From Crossaster papposus (Eukaryota; Echinodermata; Asteroidea; Velatida; Solasteridae): DNA of 64,000 nt. The stretch is taken from contig JBAIAA010000401.1 in NCBI GenBank assembly GCA_037893245.1, positions 248,001 to 312,000 of the forward strand. The letters are read 5' to 3'. The translations under genes and the position numbers were made by a program. Positions 52,416 through 62,961 of the stretch are shown one piece after another (position 1 is the stretch's first letter; the number at the start of each line of letters is the position of its first letter). A model generated the notes under the pieces. It saw only the letters and a list, made by a program, of their open reading frames with translations, was not told the origin of the DNA and ran no database searches.

Positions 52416-55400
52416 ATGGCGGCGCGACCGATGAGTTGCGTCATACGGAGCGACCCCAGGTTGTTGCCGGCGGTGCGGCGGGGGCGGGGCCCCGTTGGGG
52501 CAGTTTCGGGGCCTGCCAGGCCACCCCAGAGTGTTTCCGGTCCAGGGGGGGGGGGCCCGCCCAGGAGTGAAGGGGGCGGGGCGGGCGGGGGGTCGTTCCA
52601 ATCGGAACGCCCGCGGGCCAGATCCGCCGGAAGCAGTGGAAGGGAACACTCGAGACTGCTACTCACGAGGGGGCGGGGAGCGGAACCAGTGGAGCTGCTC
52701 CTCACAGGGAGCAACGGGACGAGGCTGCTACGCACACGAGGCAACGGGTCGGAACAGCCGGAGCTACTGCTCGTGGGGACCAACGGGACGGAGCTGCTCC
52801 GCGCACAGGGGAATGGAGCGAAGTCGTCGGAATTGCCCCGCGCGCAAGCGCATGGAGCGGAACCGATGGAGCTGCTCCGCACACGACTCAGCGGGGCGGA
52901 GTTGCTGCAGCTGCTCCTCACACGACCGGACGGGGCGGAGCTGTTGGAACTGCTCCGCGCGCATCCCAATGGAGCGGAGCCGACGGGTCTGCTCCGCGCA
53001 CGACTCAACGGTGCGGAGCAGCCGAGTTCGCTCCTCCCACCTCCCTACGGAGCGGAGCAACCAGGATTGCTCCTTACGCAACCCAATGGAGCGGAGCAAG
53101 CGGAGCTGCTCCGCACACGCCGCGACGGTGCGGAGCAGTTGCTCCTCACACCTCCCTACGGAGCGGAGCAACCGGGATTGCTCCTCACACAACCCAATGG
53201 AGCGGAGCAAGCGGAGCTGCTCCGCACACGCCGCGACGGTGCGGAGCAGTTGCTCCTCACACCTCCCTACGGAGCGGAGCAACCGGGATTGCTCCTCACA
53301 CAACCCAATGGAGCAGAGCAAGCGGAGCTGCTCCGCACACGCCGTGGCGGTGCGGAGCAGTTGCTCCTCACACCTCCCTACGGAGCGGAGCAACCGGGAT
53401 TGCTCCTCACACAACCCAATGGGGCGGTGCCGTCGACACTGCTCCGCACACAAAGCAATGGAGCGGGGCCGACGGGGCTGCTCCGCGCAAGACTCAACGG
53501 TGCGGAGCAACCGAGTTCGCTCCTCACACCTCCCTACGGAGCGGAGCAACCAGGATTGCTCCTCACACAACCCTATGGAGCGGGGCCGGCGGGGCTGCTC
53601 CCCACACGACCGGATGGCGCGGAGCTGCTGGAGCCGCTCCGCGCGCGAGCCAGGAGGGCGGAGCCGCCCTGGCCTGGCCACACGCCAGCCGAGGGACCGT
53701 CCCGAGGGGGAGATACCGGGGCGAGCAGCTTGGCGGTGCCCCCCGGTGGACCCGGACGGGCCCCCGTGGCGGGGCGGAATGACGGAGCGGGCGTCGGGGG
53801 AACTACACCCGGCCGGACGGCAACGGGAGCCGCCGCCGCATCGGAGCTTGTGGGGTCGGGCGGCCGGAGGCCGATGATGCTGCCAGACAAGTTCGACGGC
53901 GTCGCGTCCTGGTCGGACTACTTGATCCATTTTGAGAGCGTCGCGGCCGTCAATCATTGGAGTGAGGCAGAGAAGACGATGTACTTGGCGTCCCACCTCA
54001 AGGGTACGGCGCAAGAAGCCCTAGCGGATATGGCGCCAGAGGCACGGGGGGAATATGCGACTATTTTGGAGAGCTTCGAGCACCGATTCGGCGTGACAGC
54101 ACAGGTTCCGCTTCATCGGGCCCAGTTGTCCATGCGGACGAGGGGCCGCGATGAGTCGCTCAGCAGCCTAGGGCAGTCCATTCGGAGGCTGGTGCTGAAA
54201 AGCTATCCGAAGTTGCCTGCCCAAGCCCGGGAAGATTTGGGCGTGGAGGCATTTCGGCGGGCCCTGGGGGAGGAACAACTGCAGCGGCATCTGTTCTCCC
54301 GGAAGGCGGCGACATTGACCGAGGCCATTACGCTGGCAACGGAGATGGAAGCCTTCATGAAGTCCCAGGAGTTCGACCGGAGAGGGAAGGCCGGGACCAG
54401 GGACGTGAGGGTGGTGGAGCAACTCGCCCCCGCCCCCGTCGAGGAGCCGGTGGACGTCCTACCAGTGGGATACAACCCGCCAAAACGGGCTCAGGTAGAG
54501 TGCTATGGATGCCACAAGCGTGGCCACATCGCGAGGTTTTGCCCCCGCCAGCAAGGGAAGAGTAGCCCCCCACCTCGTCGGGCCGGAGAGGGAGGGGCAC
54601 GGGGATCAGCGCCCCTCCGACCGACGGCCCCGGCTCGACCAGCTGCGGCGGGGAAGCCGGGCGCCAACTACTTGGAGGGGATGGTGGCGGGAAGGCCGGT
54701 GCGTTGCCTTCTCGACACTGGGGCGACGGTGAGCCTGATCGCCGGGAAGTTCTACCACGCGTGGCTCGACAAGAAGGGACAGAGTCGCCGCCCCGCGACC
54801 CCGGGGCTAAGGATGGCAGACGGCAGCCCCATGCCGACAAAAGGGAAGGGAGGTTTCGAGTTACAGCTGGGCGACCTCCGTATGACTCACAGTTTCACCG
54901 TGGCCGAGATCGAACCAGACGTGATCCTGGGAATAGACTTTTTGGCCAAGTACCACTGCAAGTGGCACTGGGACGACAACACGGTCACCCTCGACGGAAG
55001 GACATTTCCGCTGGGGAGTGCCACCCGCGCACCTATCGTGGCGAGGGTACAAGTGGCGGAGAACGTGGTGGTACCGGCCGGTCACGAGGCGATCCTCGCG
55101 GGCGAGATACGGAACGGGTCGCGGGTGGGGGTAGGAATGGTCTACCCCAGTCTGGAGGCGACGGACAGCTGCCGGGTGGCGGTCGCCACCGGCCTGGTCG
55201 ACACCACAAATGGGAAGGTGCCCGTGAGGGTTTTCAACCCGACGGCCGATCCGGTGACGGTGTACCAAGGTAGTCGTCTGGCCTTGTTCTCGCCAGTGGA
55301 GGAGTTGGACGTTTGGGAGCTAGAGGAGGGGCAGCGGGAGTTCACCGCCGGGGTCGCGTCTGCGAACGGCCAGCGGGAGGTACCTCCCCACCTGCAGGAT

Positions 55401-56723
55401 CTCTTGGAGCGAGGGTCAGCGGACTTGGACCATGCTCAGCGTTCCCAACTGGCGGGACTCCTGACGGACTTCGCCGGCGCGTTCACCGGGCCCGATGGTC
55501 GCCTGGGGCGCACGGAGATGGCCCGACACGCCATCAACACGGGGGCCGCGACACCGATCCGCCAGCCGCCCAGGAGGTTGCCGCTACACAAGAAGAGGGA
55601 GGCCGATCAACAGGTACAACAGATGCTGCGGGGTGGGGTGGTGGAGCCGTCCGGGAGCCCTTGGTCGTCGCCGGTGGTGCTGGTCCGGAAGAAGGATGGC
55701 ACCGTCCGTTTCTGCGTCGACTATCGGAAGGTCAACGAGGTGACCATCAAGGACGCCTACCCCATCCCCAGGATTGAGGACAATCTCGATGCGCTCAGCG
55801 GGGCGAAATGGTTCAGCACCCTCGACCTAGCCAGCGGTTACTGGCAGGTCGGCATGGAAAGGGAGGACAGGGAGAAGACGGCGTTTGGCATGCCGAACGG
55901 GTTGTACCAGTTCACCGTGATGCCGTTCGGACTGTGCAACGCGCCGGCGACGTTTGAGCGGTTGATGGAAAAGGTGCTGAAGGGACTACAATGGCAGGTG
56001 GCGGTGGTCTATTTGGACGACGTGATCGTGTGGGGGACGACGTTTCAGGAACATCGGGAGAGGTTGGCGGTGGTCTTGGAGCGCTTCCGGGCGGCGGGGT
56101 TGAGGCTCAAGCCGAAGAAGTGTAGCCTTTTCAAGAAGGAGGTGTCCTTCTTGGGCCATCTCGTGTCGGCTGACGGGGTCCGGACAGACCCGGAGAAGGT
56201 CAGGGTGATCAGGAGCTGGCCGCAACCCGCCAATCTGACCCAGGTGAGGAGTTTCTTGGGGTTGGCGTCCTACTATCGGCGGTGGTTCATCTTGGGGTTC
56301 GCCGAGATTGCTCGCCCTCTCTACGCCTTGACCGCCAAGACACAGAGGACTTTCTTTTGGTCAGCTGCTTGCCAGTCGGCGTTTGAACAGCTAAAGGACG
56401 CTTTGACCACGGCACCGGTGCTACGTTATCCGGATGTCGAACACCGCTACATCTTGGACACCGACGCCAGTAACTGCACCATCGGGGTGGTGCTGGCACA
56501 GGAGGGGGAGGAAGGTGAGCAGGTGATAGCTTACGGGAGTCGCACGTTGTCTAAGGCCGAGCGCAACTACTGCACCACTCGGAGGGAGTTTTTGGCTGTG
56601 GTCCACTTCGTGCACTACTTCAAACATTATCTCCTCGGCAAGCGGTTTCTGCTCCGGACGGACCATGGGTCTCTACGGTGGTTGTTCAATTCCCGGGAGC
56701 CAGAGGGACAGACGGCCAGGTAG
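52416..56723 (+). CDS. Gag-protease-RT polyprotein segment
   Basis: 1,435 codons. Residues about 80-430 are a degenerate 13-residue repeat array. Residues about 485-660 hold a retrotransposon Gag domain (SWSDYLIHFESVAAVNHWSE). A CCHC knuckle CYGCHKRGHIARFC is near 696, and the protease active site LLDTGATVSLI near 768. RT has VRFCVDYRKVNEVT, PFGLCNAPATFERLM and VYLDDVIVWG (active site near 1200). RNase H begins YILDTDASNCTIG and runs to an in-frame TAG at 56721-56723, where the family normally has Trp. Gag and Pol share one frame. Confidence 0.92.
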   Translation: MAARPMSCVIRSDPRLLPAVRRGRGPVGAVSGPARPPQSVSGPGGGGPPRSEGGGAGGGSFQSERPRARSAGSSGREHSRLLLTRGRGAEPVELLLTGSNGTRLLRTRGNGSEQPELLLVGTNGTELLRAQGNGAKSSELPRAQAHGAEPMELLRTRLSGAELLQLLLTRPDGAELLELLRAHPNGAEPTGLLRARLNGAEQPSSLLPPPYGAEQPGLLLTQPNGAEQAELLRTRRDGAEQLLLTPPYGAEQPGLLLTQPNGAEQAELLRTRRDGAEQLLLTPPYGAEQPGLLLTQPNGAEQAELLRTRRGGAEQLLLTPPYGAEQPGLLLTQPNGAVPSTLLRTQSNGAGPTGLLRARLNGAEQPSSLLTPPYGAEQPGLLLTQPYGAGPAGLLPTRPDGAELLEPLRARARRAEPPWPGHTPAEGPSRGGDTGASSLAVPPGGPGRAPVAGRNDGAGVGGTTPGRTATGAAAASELVGSGGRRPMMLPDKFDGVASWSDYLIHFESVAAVNHWSEAEKTMYLASHLKGTAQEALADMAPEARGEYATILESFEHRFGVTAQVPLHRAQLSMRTRGRDESLSSLGQSIRRLVLKSYPKLPAQAREDLGVEAFRRALGEEQLQRHLFSRKAATLTEAITLATEMEAFMKSQEFDRRGKAGTRDVRVVEQLAPAPVEEPVDVLPVGYNPPKRAQVECYGCHKRGHIARFCPRQQGKSSPPPRRAGEGGARGSAPLRPTAPARPAAAGKPGANYLEGMVAGRPVRCLLDTGATVSLIAGKFYHAWLDKKGQSRRPATPGLRMADGSPMPTKGKGGFELQLGDLRMTHSFTVAEIEPDVILGIDFLAKYHCKWHWDDNTVTLDGRTFPLGSATRAPIVARVQVAENVVVPAGHEAILAGEIRNGSRVGVGMVYPSLEATDSCRVAVATGLVDTTNGKVPVRVFNPTADPVTVYQGSRLALFSPVEELDVWELEEGQREFTAGVASANGQREVPPHLQDLLERGSADLDHAQRSQLAGLLTDFAGAFTGPDGRLGRTEMARHAINTGAATPIRQPPRRLPLHKKREADQQVQQMLRGGVVEPSGSPWSSPVVLVRKKDGTVRFCVDYRKVNEVTIKDAYPIPRIEDNLDALSGAKWFSTLDLASGYWQVGMEREDREKTAFGMPNGLYQFTVMPFGLCNAPATFERLMEKVLKGLQWQVAVVYLDDVIVWGTTFQEHRERLAVVLERFRAAGLRLKPKKCSLFKKEVSFLGHLVSADGVRTDPEKVRVIRSWPQPANLTQVRSFLGLASYYRRWFILGFAEIARPLYALTAKTQRTFFWSAACQSAFEQLKDALTTAPVLRYPDVEHRYILDTDASNCTIGVVLAQEGEEGEQVIAYGSRTLSKAERNYCTTRREFLAVVHFVHYFKHYLLGKRFLLRTDHGSLRWLFNSREPEGQTAR
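52640..53660 (+). repeat. Array of 39-bp (13-residue) repeats inside gag
   Basis: About 25 units of the type NGAEQAELLRTRR. Three to four consecutive units form a 111-bp higher-order repeat, nearly identical at about 53050-53380. Each unit carries self-complementary GGAGC/GCTCC motifs, giving many potential small hairpins, and several frames on both strands remain open. Confidence 0.88.
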
Positions 56724-57626
56724 ATTCAGAGGTTGGGGTGCTACGAGTTCGACGTAGAGCATCGGGCAGGCAAGAAACACACGAACGCCGACGCAGTTTC
56801 TAGGATTCCGTGCGGCCAGTGCGGGCGCTCGGGAGAGGTCAGTCAGGAATGCTTTACGAAGGGACCACTGTTGGGGGCCGTCGGTGGAGCCGAGCACGAG
56901 GAGACCGCCACAGTGGAGGGACTCCTGGCGGCTTGGGAGCCGGAGGAGTTGAGGCGGGAGCAACGCGACGACCCGGAGTTGGGCCGGATCGTCCGCTGGT
57001 TGGAAGAGGGAGCCCCCAGACCCGTTTGGTCGGACGTGTCGGCCCTAGACGAGGGCACGAAAGTCTGGTGGGCAAAGTGGGAGACCCTCCGTCTGTCTCG
57101 CGGGGTGTTGCAGATCAGATGGGAGCAGCTCCGGGACGGTCCCCCGGTGTGGAAGGTGGTGGTTCCGCGGACGCGGGTGGAGGACGTCCTGCGACTGACG
57201 CATGACGGCAGGACGTCGGGGCACCTGGGGATCGCTCGGACGACCGTTCGGCTGAAACAGGCGCCGGTGTACTTCCGGGATATGAGTCGCCGGGCGGAGG
57301 AGTGGTGTCGGAAGTGCCACAAGTGCGGGTCCAAGAAGCCGCCTCCTCGACCCCTCCGGGCACCGTTGCAGCAGTACTTGGTGGGCGCGCCTATGGAACG
57401 CCTGGCGATCGACCTCACGGGGCGGTTCCCGAAGACCAAAGCAGGGAACACGAGCATCATGGTGGTGGCGGATTACTTCACGAAGTGGGTGGAGGCATTT
57501 CCGATCCCGGACCAGACGTCGCGCACCGTGGCCCAGACCCTCGTGGAGCAGGTGGTCACCCGGTTCGGGGCTCCCCTCGAGATCCACACGGATCAGGGGA
57601 AGGAGTTCGAGGCCCGGCTATTCTAG
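56724..57626 (+). CDS. RNase H end and integrase N-part
   Basis: Continues the same frame after TAG. RNase H tail YEFDVEHRAGKKHTNADAVS; integrase zinc-binding HLGIARTTVRLKQ with CRKCHKC; catalytic core starts LAIDLTGRFPKTKAGN (first Asp) and IHTDQGKEF (second Asp). Ends at a second in-frame TAG, 57624-57626. Confidence 0.9.
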   Translation: MQRLGCYEFDVEHRAGKKHTNADAVSRIPCGQCGRSGEVSQECFTKGPLLGAVGGAEHEETATVEGLLAAWEPEELRREQRDDPELGRIVRWLEEGAPRPVWSDVSALDEGTKVWWAKWETLRLSRGVLQIRWEQLRDGPPVWKVVVPRTRVEDVLRLTHDGRTSGHLGIARTTVRLKQAPVYFRDMSRRAEEWCRKCHKCGSKKPPPRPLRAPLQQYLVGAPMERLAIDLTGRFPKTKAGNTSIMVVADYFTKWVEAFPIPDQTSRTVAQTLVEQVVTRFGAPLEIHTDQGKEFEARLF

Positions 57627-58010
57627 GATACCTGCCGCCTACTGGGCGTCCACAAGACCCGTACTACGCCGTTCCACCCACAGTCCGACGGGATGGTGGA
57701 GCGGTTCAACCGCACAGTTAAGACAATGCTGAGTTTGTTCGTGCAGGAGAACCAGGATGACTGGGACGAGCACCTTCCGTACGTCATGATGGCGTACCGT
57801 TCGTCACAACATGACAGCACCAAGTTCACGCCGAACATGCTGATGCTGGGCCGGGAGGTACGACTTCCTGTAGACTTGGTGGTGGGACAACCGGAGGAGC
57901 CGACAGGGACGACGGAACAGGAGTACGTGGAGGAGCTACGGGCCAGGATGGAGCGCGCGCACCAGTTCGCTCGGCAGCACCTGAAGGCAGTCAAACACAC
58001 CAGAAGAGAC
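57627..58010 (+). CDS. Integrase C-part up to a frameshift
   Basis: Continues in the same frame: the third catalytic residue is the Glu in SDGMVERFNRTVKTML, followed by YVMMAYRSSQHDSTKFTPNM. After KHTRRD (about 58010) the frame must change; a 2-base gain or 1-base loss in GACACTACG explains it. Confidence 0.88.
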
Positions 58011-59932
58011 ACTACGATCGGCGAACAGGGGGGACCGGCTACGAGCCGGGACATGCAGTGTGGCTCTACACCCCCTCCAGGAAGGTGGGCCGTACACCCA
58101 AGCTGCAGTGCTGGTGGGACGGTCCCTTCGTGGTACTCAAGAGAATGGGCGACGTCACTTACCGGATCAAGAAGTCGCCTCGCGCCAAGGCCAAGGTGGT
58201 CCATTTTGATCGACTGAAGCCGTACTTGGGGAACGCCCGGATCGGTTGGTGGAGGCGTGCGACGGCGGACCAACCGGGGAGGCCCGACGGAGGGGAGGAA
58301 GTGGGGCAACCACCGGCCAGAGAGGGAGCTGCACCAGAGCACGACACTGGGGCGGAGGTTCCCCTGGCGGGGCTACCACCGGGGGCGGAGGACCGATCGG
58401 ATGGAGGGGGGCCGCCGCCGATGGTGGTGGAGGCGGCCCCAACCGTTCCGGAGGCGGAGGTCACCCCGGACAAGGAGGGACTGCCACCGTTAGTAATGGA
58501 GGCAGTCCCACCCATTCGGTGGACGGATGACGTCCGGGACGAGCAGGCGGGGACGGAAATCGTTCAGGGTCCGGCGGGGGTCACCCCGGACAAGGAGGGA
58601 CAGCCACCGATAGTAGTGGAGGCAGTCCCACCCGTTCGGGGGACGAATGACGTCCGGGACGAGCAGGCGGGGACGGAAGTCGGTCAAGGTCCGGGGGAGC
58701 TGGGCGCGGGGGGTGGCCAGCCACCCTCTCCGGCAGCGGGACCAGACGCGGGGAGGTCTACGCGCGCCGGCCGGAGAGTGGTCCGGCCTAGTCGTTTTTG
58801 TCAAGCAGTAACGTCTTCGGTGAAGTGTCCCCACTGTGATAGGGGGTTCACACGCAAGAGCAACCGTCGCAGGCACGTCCGTACTGCGTGCGAGAAGCTT
58901 CATCCGGAGCGCCCGTACGCGTGCGGGCATGGCTGCGGCGTGAACTTCTACCGGGAGGACATCCGGGATCGGCACCATCAGTATTGCCGGGGGGGCTTGG
59001 TGGTGGGCTTGATGGCGGGGATGGACGTGCTGGAGATTCACCCTAGTGAGGATGAAGGGGAGCTCGTCGGATCCGCCAGTCGAGGTTCTTCTCCGCCTTG
59101 CCTCTCTCGACATGGGAGCCCGGATCTTCCTCGGGCCGGGGGGACCACTCGGACTCTCCCCGGCATCGGTCGTCGCCGCCAGGCAAGAGACGACGGGGGC
59201 CGGCTCCCGCGGGGGAGCCGGGGGGGGGGGGAGCTTCATGCGGAGCGAACGTCCCGGTCTTCCCGTATGGAGCAGGACGGGGCGGTCAGCCAACCTCGTC
59301 AGGAGACAAGGGGACCACCTAGGCCGGCCCCGGGCCGCTGGACGGGTCAGCGGGGACGGGGGCGCTGCTCACGCCCTTCCGAAGACAGCAGGGCCGCCGG
59401 ATGTTCTCCGTCACCGGTTCGGACGGATGGGGGGACGCAGACTGAGCCGTCGGCGCCGCCGCCGGTACCGACCGTCCGGTGGCGTGGACAGCCCCAGGTC
59501 GTGCCGGCTGGTGGCCAGCTGCAGTTGCCGGACGGGACCTGCGTGCTCCTGGAGGTTGACGGCGTGCTCCGGAGCCGGCATAGCGTGAGGGAGGTCGCCA
59601 CCCACATGCCGGTGCCACTATGCGAGCACCTGCGAGACGAGTGGCGACTGGAAACGACGCCTATTGGGTTGGATGACAACGGCCATCGGATGTGGCGGAC
59701 ATCCGTGGTCCACTCCTATGAGGTGCCGGGGAGGCTCCTACAGACTTATGACGGGCGGCAGTATGGACAGTACTTCGTAGACGCTGCGGTGGCCGGTCAG
59801 CCTTCTCTGGGAGGGATGTTACCTCCGGGGGCCCCTCCCCCACCACGTTACCCTGACGACATGCCGAGGGAGTTTTGGGAGCAGCTGTTCCGGCAGACGG
59901 AAGTTCAGCGCCGGCCACCTCCCACTTCCTAG
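58011..59932 (+). CDS. Integrase tail plus zinc-finger C-terminal extension
   Basis: After the frameshift: the GPY/F-like module HAVWLYTPSRKVG and WWDGPFVVLKRMGDVTYRI. Next come a Pro/Gly/Glu-rich linker with a 120-bp tandem duplication (58459-58698) and two zinc-finger-like motifs, CPHCDRGFTRKSNRRRH and CGHGCGVNFYREDIRDRH (58823-58990). A further linker leads to a compact domain of about 130 residues (VLLEVDGVLRSRHSVREVAT; YEVPGRLLQTYDGRQYGQYF). The extension exceeds 550 residues, far more than usual after a gypsy integrase. The last domain is unrecognised. Confidence 0.8.
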
Positions 59933-60057
59933 CGGGAACTTTTGTAGTTGTTTTTCTTGCTGTTCTTTTCTTTGTGTTGTAAGGCTTGGCGTGTGCGTTC
60001 CCGGCGCGGGCCCTAAGGGCGGGGCGGCGGAGCCGTTGTTGTTTGAGGGCAAACAAA

Positions 60058-60358
60058 GTCTTAGTGGGGGGCTGTGTAGCGCCGGCGCCGGTTTTGGGGC
60101 AGAGGGCGCTAGAACGATTCCACGGTGGAATCGCTCTGGTGGTTTCCGCAGGTGCGCGCGGGGGCCCGTGTTGGGTTGCGCGCACGCCAAACCAGTTAGA
60201 TCGAGTTTTAGAGACCGCGTGTGAAGCGGAGTTTTGTACGACAGTTGTCGGTAGAGTTTTGGAGTAATAAACCAGGCTAAAGGCAGCCATTTTCACAGAA
60301 GAAGTGTTTCCGTGTGTCGGTTAATGCGTCAGGATACCCAGGGAGAAATCACGTTACA
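60058..60358 (+). repeat. 3' LTR
   Basis: See the 5' LTR. Preceded by a weak purine stretch; the G-run AGTGGGGGG that would serve as polypurine tract lies inside the shared block (60063-60071). AATAAA at 60266-60271. Confidence 0.9.
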
Positions 60359-61430
60359 GTATTGTCATTTTCAGGGAATCAGATAGCTACTACGTTGTTG
60401 CCTAAAAATATCAATACAAATCACCAATGGCAAAACAATATTACGATAGTGCTAGAACTATATAACATAAGGCACCCTAGTAGGGGTATAAACATCCCCT
60501 GCCTGACCTTTCCCCCATACTTTGCAATAAAATGACATTTCCATCTTTGGTGGTTAACAGTTTTGGGTGGATTCTTCTGTGGTTATGGGAAGTATTGCGA
60601 ACCACTGTGCTGATGTTCTTTGGCGCCTTGCAAAATTGGGAACCGATTTCAAAATTAAAACAAAACCAAAACCCTTGCCTAAAATACGACAAATATATTT
60701 GTTAATATAATACTATAGCTCCATTCCTTGTTTTTTTTCTTACTTTCCACATAAGTCCTTTTCGCTGCAGATCGTGGCAACTCCCGTGTGGAAAAAACAA
60801 TGCGACACACGACGACACAACTCCGACCAGGCATAATCGGTTGTATTCGCCTTCGCCGCGCTGGTCGCGTCGTGGCATTGATTTTCATACACCAATTTCA
60901 TGTTAGTTACACTTGTCATTTTTTTTCCTCATAACTTTCTAGGTACTAACTTACTTCTTCACATACAAAAATGCGGTTTCTGAATCTGTGCCATCGGCAG
61001 AAGCTTGAATGATGATTCTCTCCATTTGACGAGAAAATTTGACTCACGCATGGCGCATGCATTTGTTTACATATAGTGCGCCACCTATCGACACACTTTT
61101 GTATGGAAAGCCGCATCTTTTAGAAATCGATCGTAAATAATGGGATGGGGGACATAACTTTGTATAGTTTAAATTTATTTTTAAGATGCATCCTTCTCAC
61201 CAAAATGATTTCGAAATGTATATCAATTTGTGAAATGTAAGTGGGGGTGGGGGCTACTATTATTAGCCTAAATAAATTCATTGTCACTGCGACGTCATCG
61301 ATTCAAGGACCAAAAACGGGTCTTTCGAGGCCTAATTTCACCCCTTTGTTCCATTCGCTTGCTCCGACAACATGGATTTTTGAATTCGCAGTGGTTCAAT
61401 TTATGTGTATGGGAATTTTCATTCTGTTCC
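60359..61430. other. Intergenic, no recognised feature
   Basis: No gene or repeat identified. A G-run of GTGGGGGTGGGGG lies at 61240-61252. Confidence 0.4.
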
Positions 61431-61499
61431 CCGTCAGGTGCCACCAGGCAACACGAAAAACGGGGACGTAACACGGCCTATTAGGGTATCTCGAATGTA

Positions 61500-61805
61500 A
61501 ATTGCAACCCCGCCACCATGTCGGTTCCTGTCTTTTCTGACAATAGAATAATTTGGTAGAGTTATTTCGTCATCAGAGATTGAGGCGTCGCAAAATGTTT
61601 CGTTTAGACAGATGATGTCGAATGGATTTTTAGACATTACAATCTTAAAATGGTCAAATTTGTTTATGAGGCTTCTTACATTAAGATGGGCAAATGAGAA
61701 ACCCCCGGAACTTTGATTGCAGATAATACCATCTGTTATGTCTATTTTAGAACCTTGCCTTGTGGGTTGAGCAGCTCCCTGACCATTTTCAGATGTTGGT
61801 TCCAC
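61500..61805 (-). pseudogene. LINE ORF2 start: endonuclease N-terminal motifs
   Basis: FAHLNVRSLINKFDHFKIVM, FDIICLNETFCDASISDDEI and RHGGGVAIYIRD are the first motifs of the endonuclease fold (N-R-L, E-T, GGGVAIY). The sequence breaks after IYIRD. Confidence 0.88.
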
Positions 61806-61939
61806 TCCTGGCCTCGATAATGTGTCGGGGGTGCTCTGGTCTGGGATACTGGCTGCCGTCGTTGATTAAGGTTGATTTGGTGCCGTTTCTGACTGGGTGC
61901 GGGTAATACTGGTTGGCCATTAGAAAACCCATCGGAACA

Positions 61940-62873
61940 TCACGGGTCGCTGTAGTCCGCTTCGTCAGGACATCAGAGTACAAACTCTGACCGAAAGGGG
62001 TTCTCTGATGTGGAATGCGACTATCAAAGGTCTTTGGTGGTCCTTTAATGTGTTGGATAATGTTCGTGGCAAGTAGGCGCACTCCTGCTGAGTCGAGGTG
62101 CACACCGTCCGACACAAGGTGGTTTGAGTTTATGTTACCGTTGTCAATGAAGCCCCAGTTATTTCGCTTTGCTATGGACTTGAGCAGATTATTAGAATCA
62201 TCTACTCTCTTGCACTGTGGCACCGTTTGGTTTTTACGGTGTATGATCGAAGATATTGTCACTGATCTTGGTTGTAGTGACTCGCCGAGGGAGGTGATCT
62301 GAGCGGCAATAGTCTCCGGGTTTCGGATGTGTTGTTGGTCCCAACATGGAGAATTACCCGAGATACATCGTGCTTGGTCGACAGCTGTATGGCGTGGGGA
62401 GCAAGATCTTGGATTTTTGCTCCACGCATGGTGTGGCACATCACTTTCTTTTGCCTGCTCAATCTCCTGGGCTGAAGCCGTTTTATCATCGAGTCACCGA
62501 TTAGAAGCACATCTGCACAGTGGTGTTCAGTTGGTGTGGATACTGATCGTTTCACTTTAGGTGCCGGTTTGTCCTTTGCAGTGGTCAGCTTCTTGTGCTT
62601 TTTCCGGTATTGATTCAGCTGCTCGTCAAATTCTAAGGACATTTTAGTTTTTGAGGGATGGGGCAAATTGTTTGGGGTTGGGGTTGGACAGGATCCCTGC
62701 TCCTCGGTATCAGGCTGGCCGTTTAGCTGCAAGACTTCGAAGTACGTGTCGATCACCAACTCGGCCTCGGTTCGGGAATCACCGGTGCTGGAGTCGGTGA
62801 TGACGGGATCCTCTGTCGCCAATGCAGCGAAGCGGTTGCTTGTCGGTATCAGAACCGCTGGGCCGACATCCAA
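61940..62873 (-). pseudogene. LINE ORF1: SGNH/GDSL-type hydrolase domain, one frameshift
   Basis: VLLIGDSMIKRL carries the catalytic GDS serine block, ILHVGTNNTS is block III (Asn), and SDGVHLDSAGVRLLATNI is the Asp-x-x-His block V. The first two are in one frame and the last in another, with the shift near 62320. Such esterase-like ORF1 proteins are known from CR1 and L2 LINEs. Confidence 0.82.
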
Positions 62874-62961
62874 TGTACAGTGGCTCGCTGGACTGAGATC
62901 CGCTGTACGGTGGCTCGCTGGACTGACTAGACGTGTGGGCGTCCATGGCAGTGGTTCCGGC

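Larger units (their letters stand above)
51554..60358 (+). mobile_element. Ty3/gypsy LTR retrotransposon, recent, with ORF lesions
   Basis: 8.8-kb element: 301-bp LTRs, tRNA-Leu primer site, Gag with zinc knuckle, protease, RT, RNase H, integrase with GPY/F-type module, and an unusual C-terminal extension. Its GC content is far above the flanks. The order PR-RT-RH-IN is that of Ty3/gypsy. LTR divergence of 1/301 implies a very young insertion, yet the reading frame has three UAG stops and one frameshift. No clear target duplication (GTCCT left, GTATT right). Confidence 0.92.

Noticed and set aside
52495-53877. 460-codon open frame in a second plus frame
   Set aside because: Same repeat effect; Ser/Cys/Arg-rich shadow of gag.
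52764-54014. 416-codon open frame on the minus strand
   Set aside because: Antisense of the 39-bp gag repeat array; it stays open because the repeat length is a multiple of 3. No independent domain.
58159-59293. Minus-strand and alternative-frame ORFs in the GC-rich 3' part of the gypsy element
   Set aside because: GC-rich shadows of the zinc-finger extension frame; no motifs.
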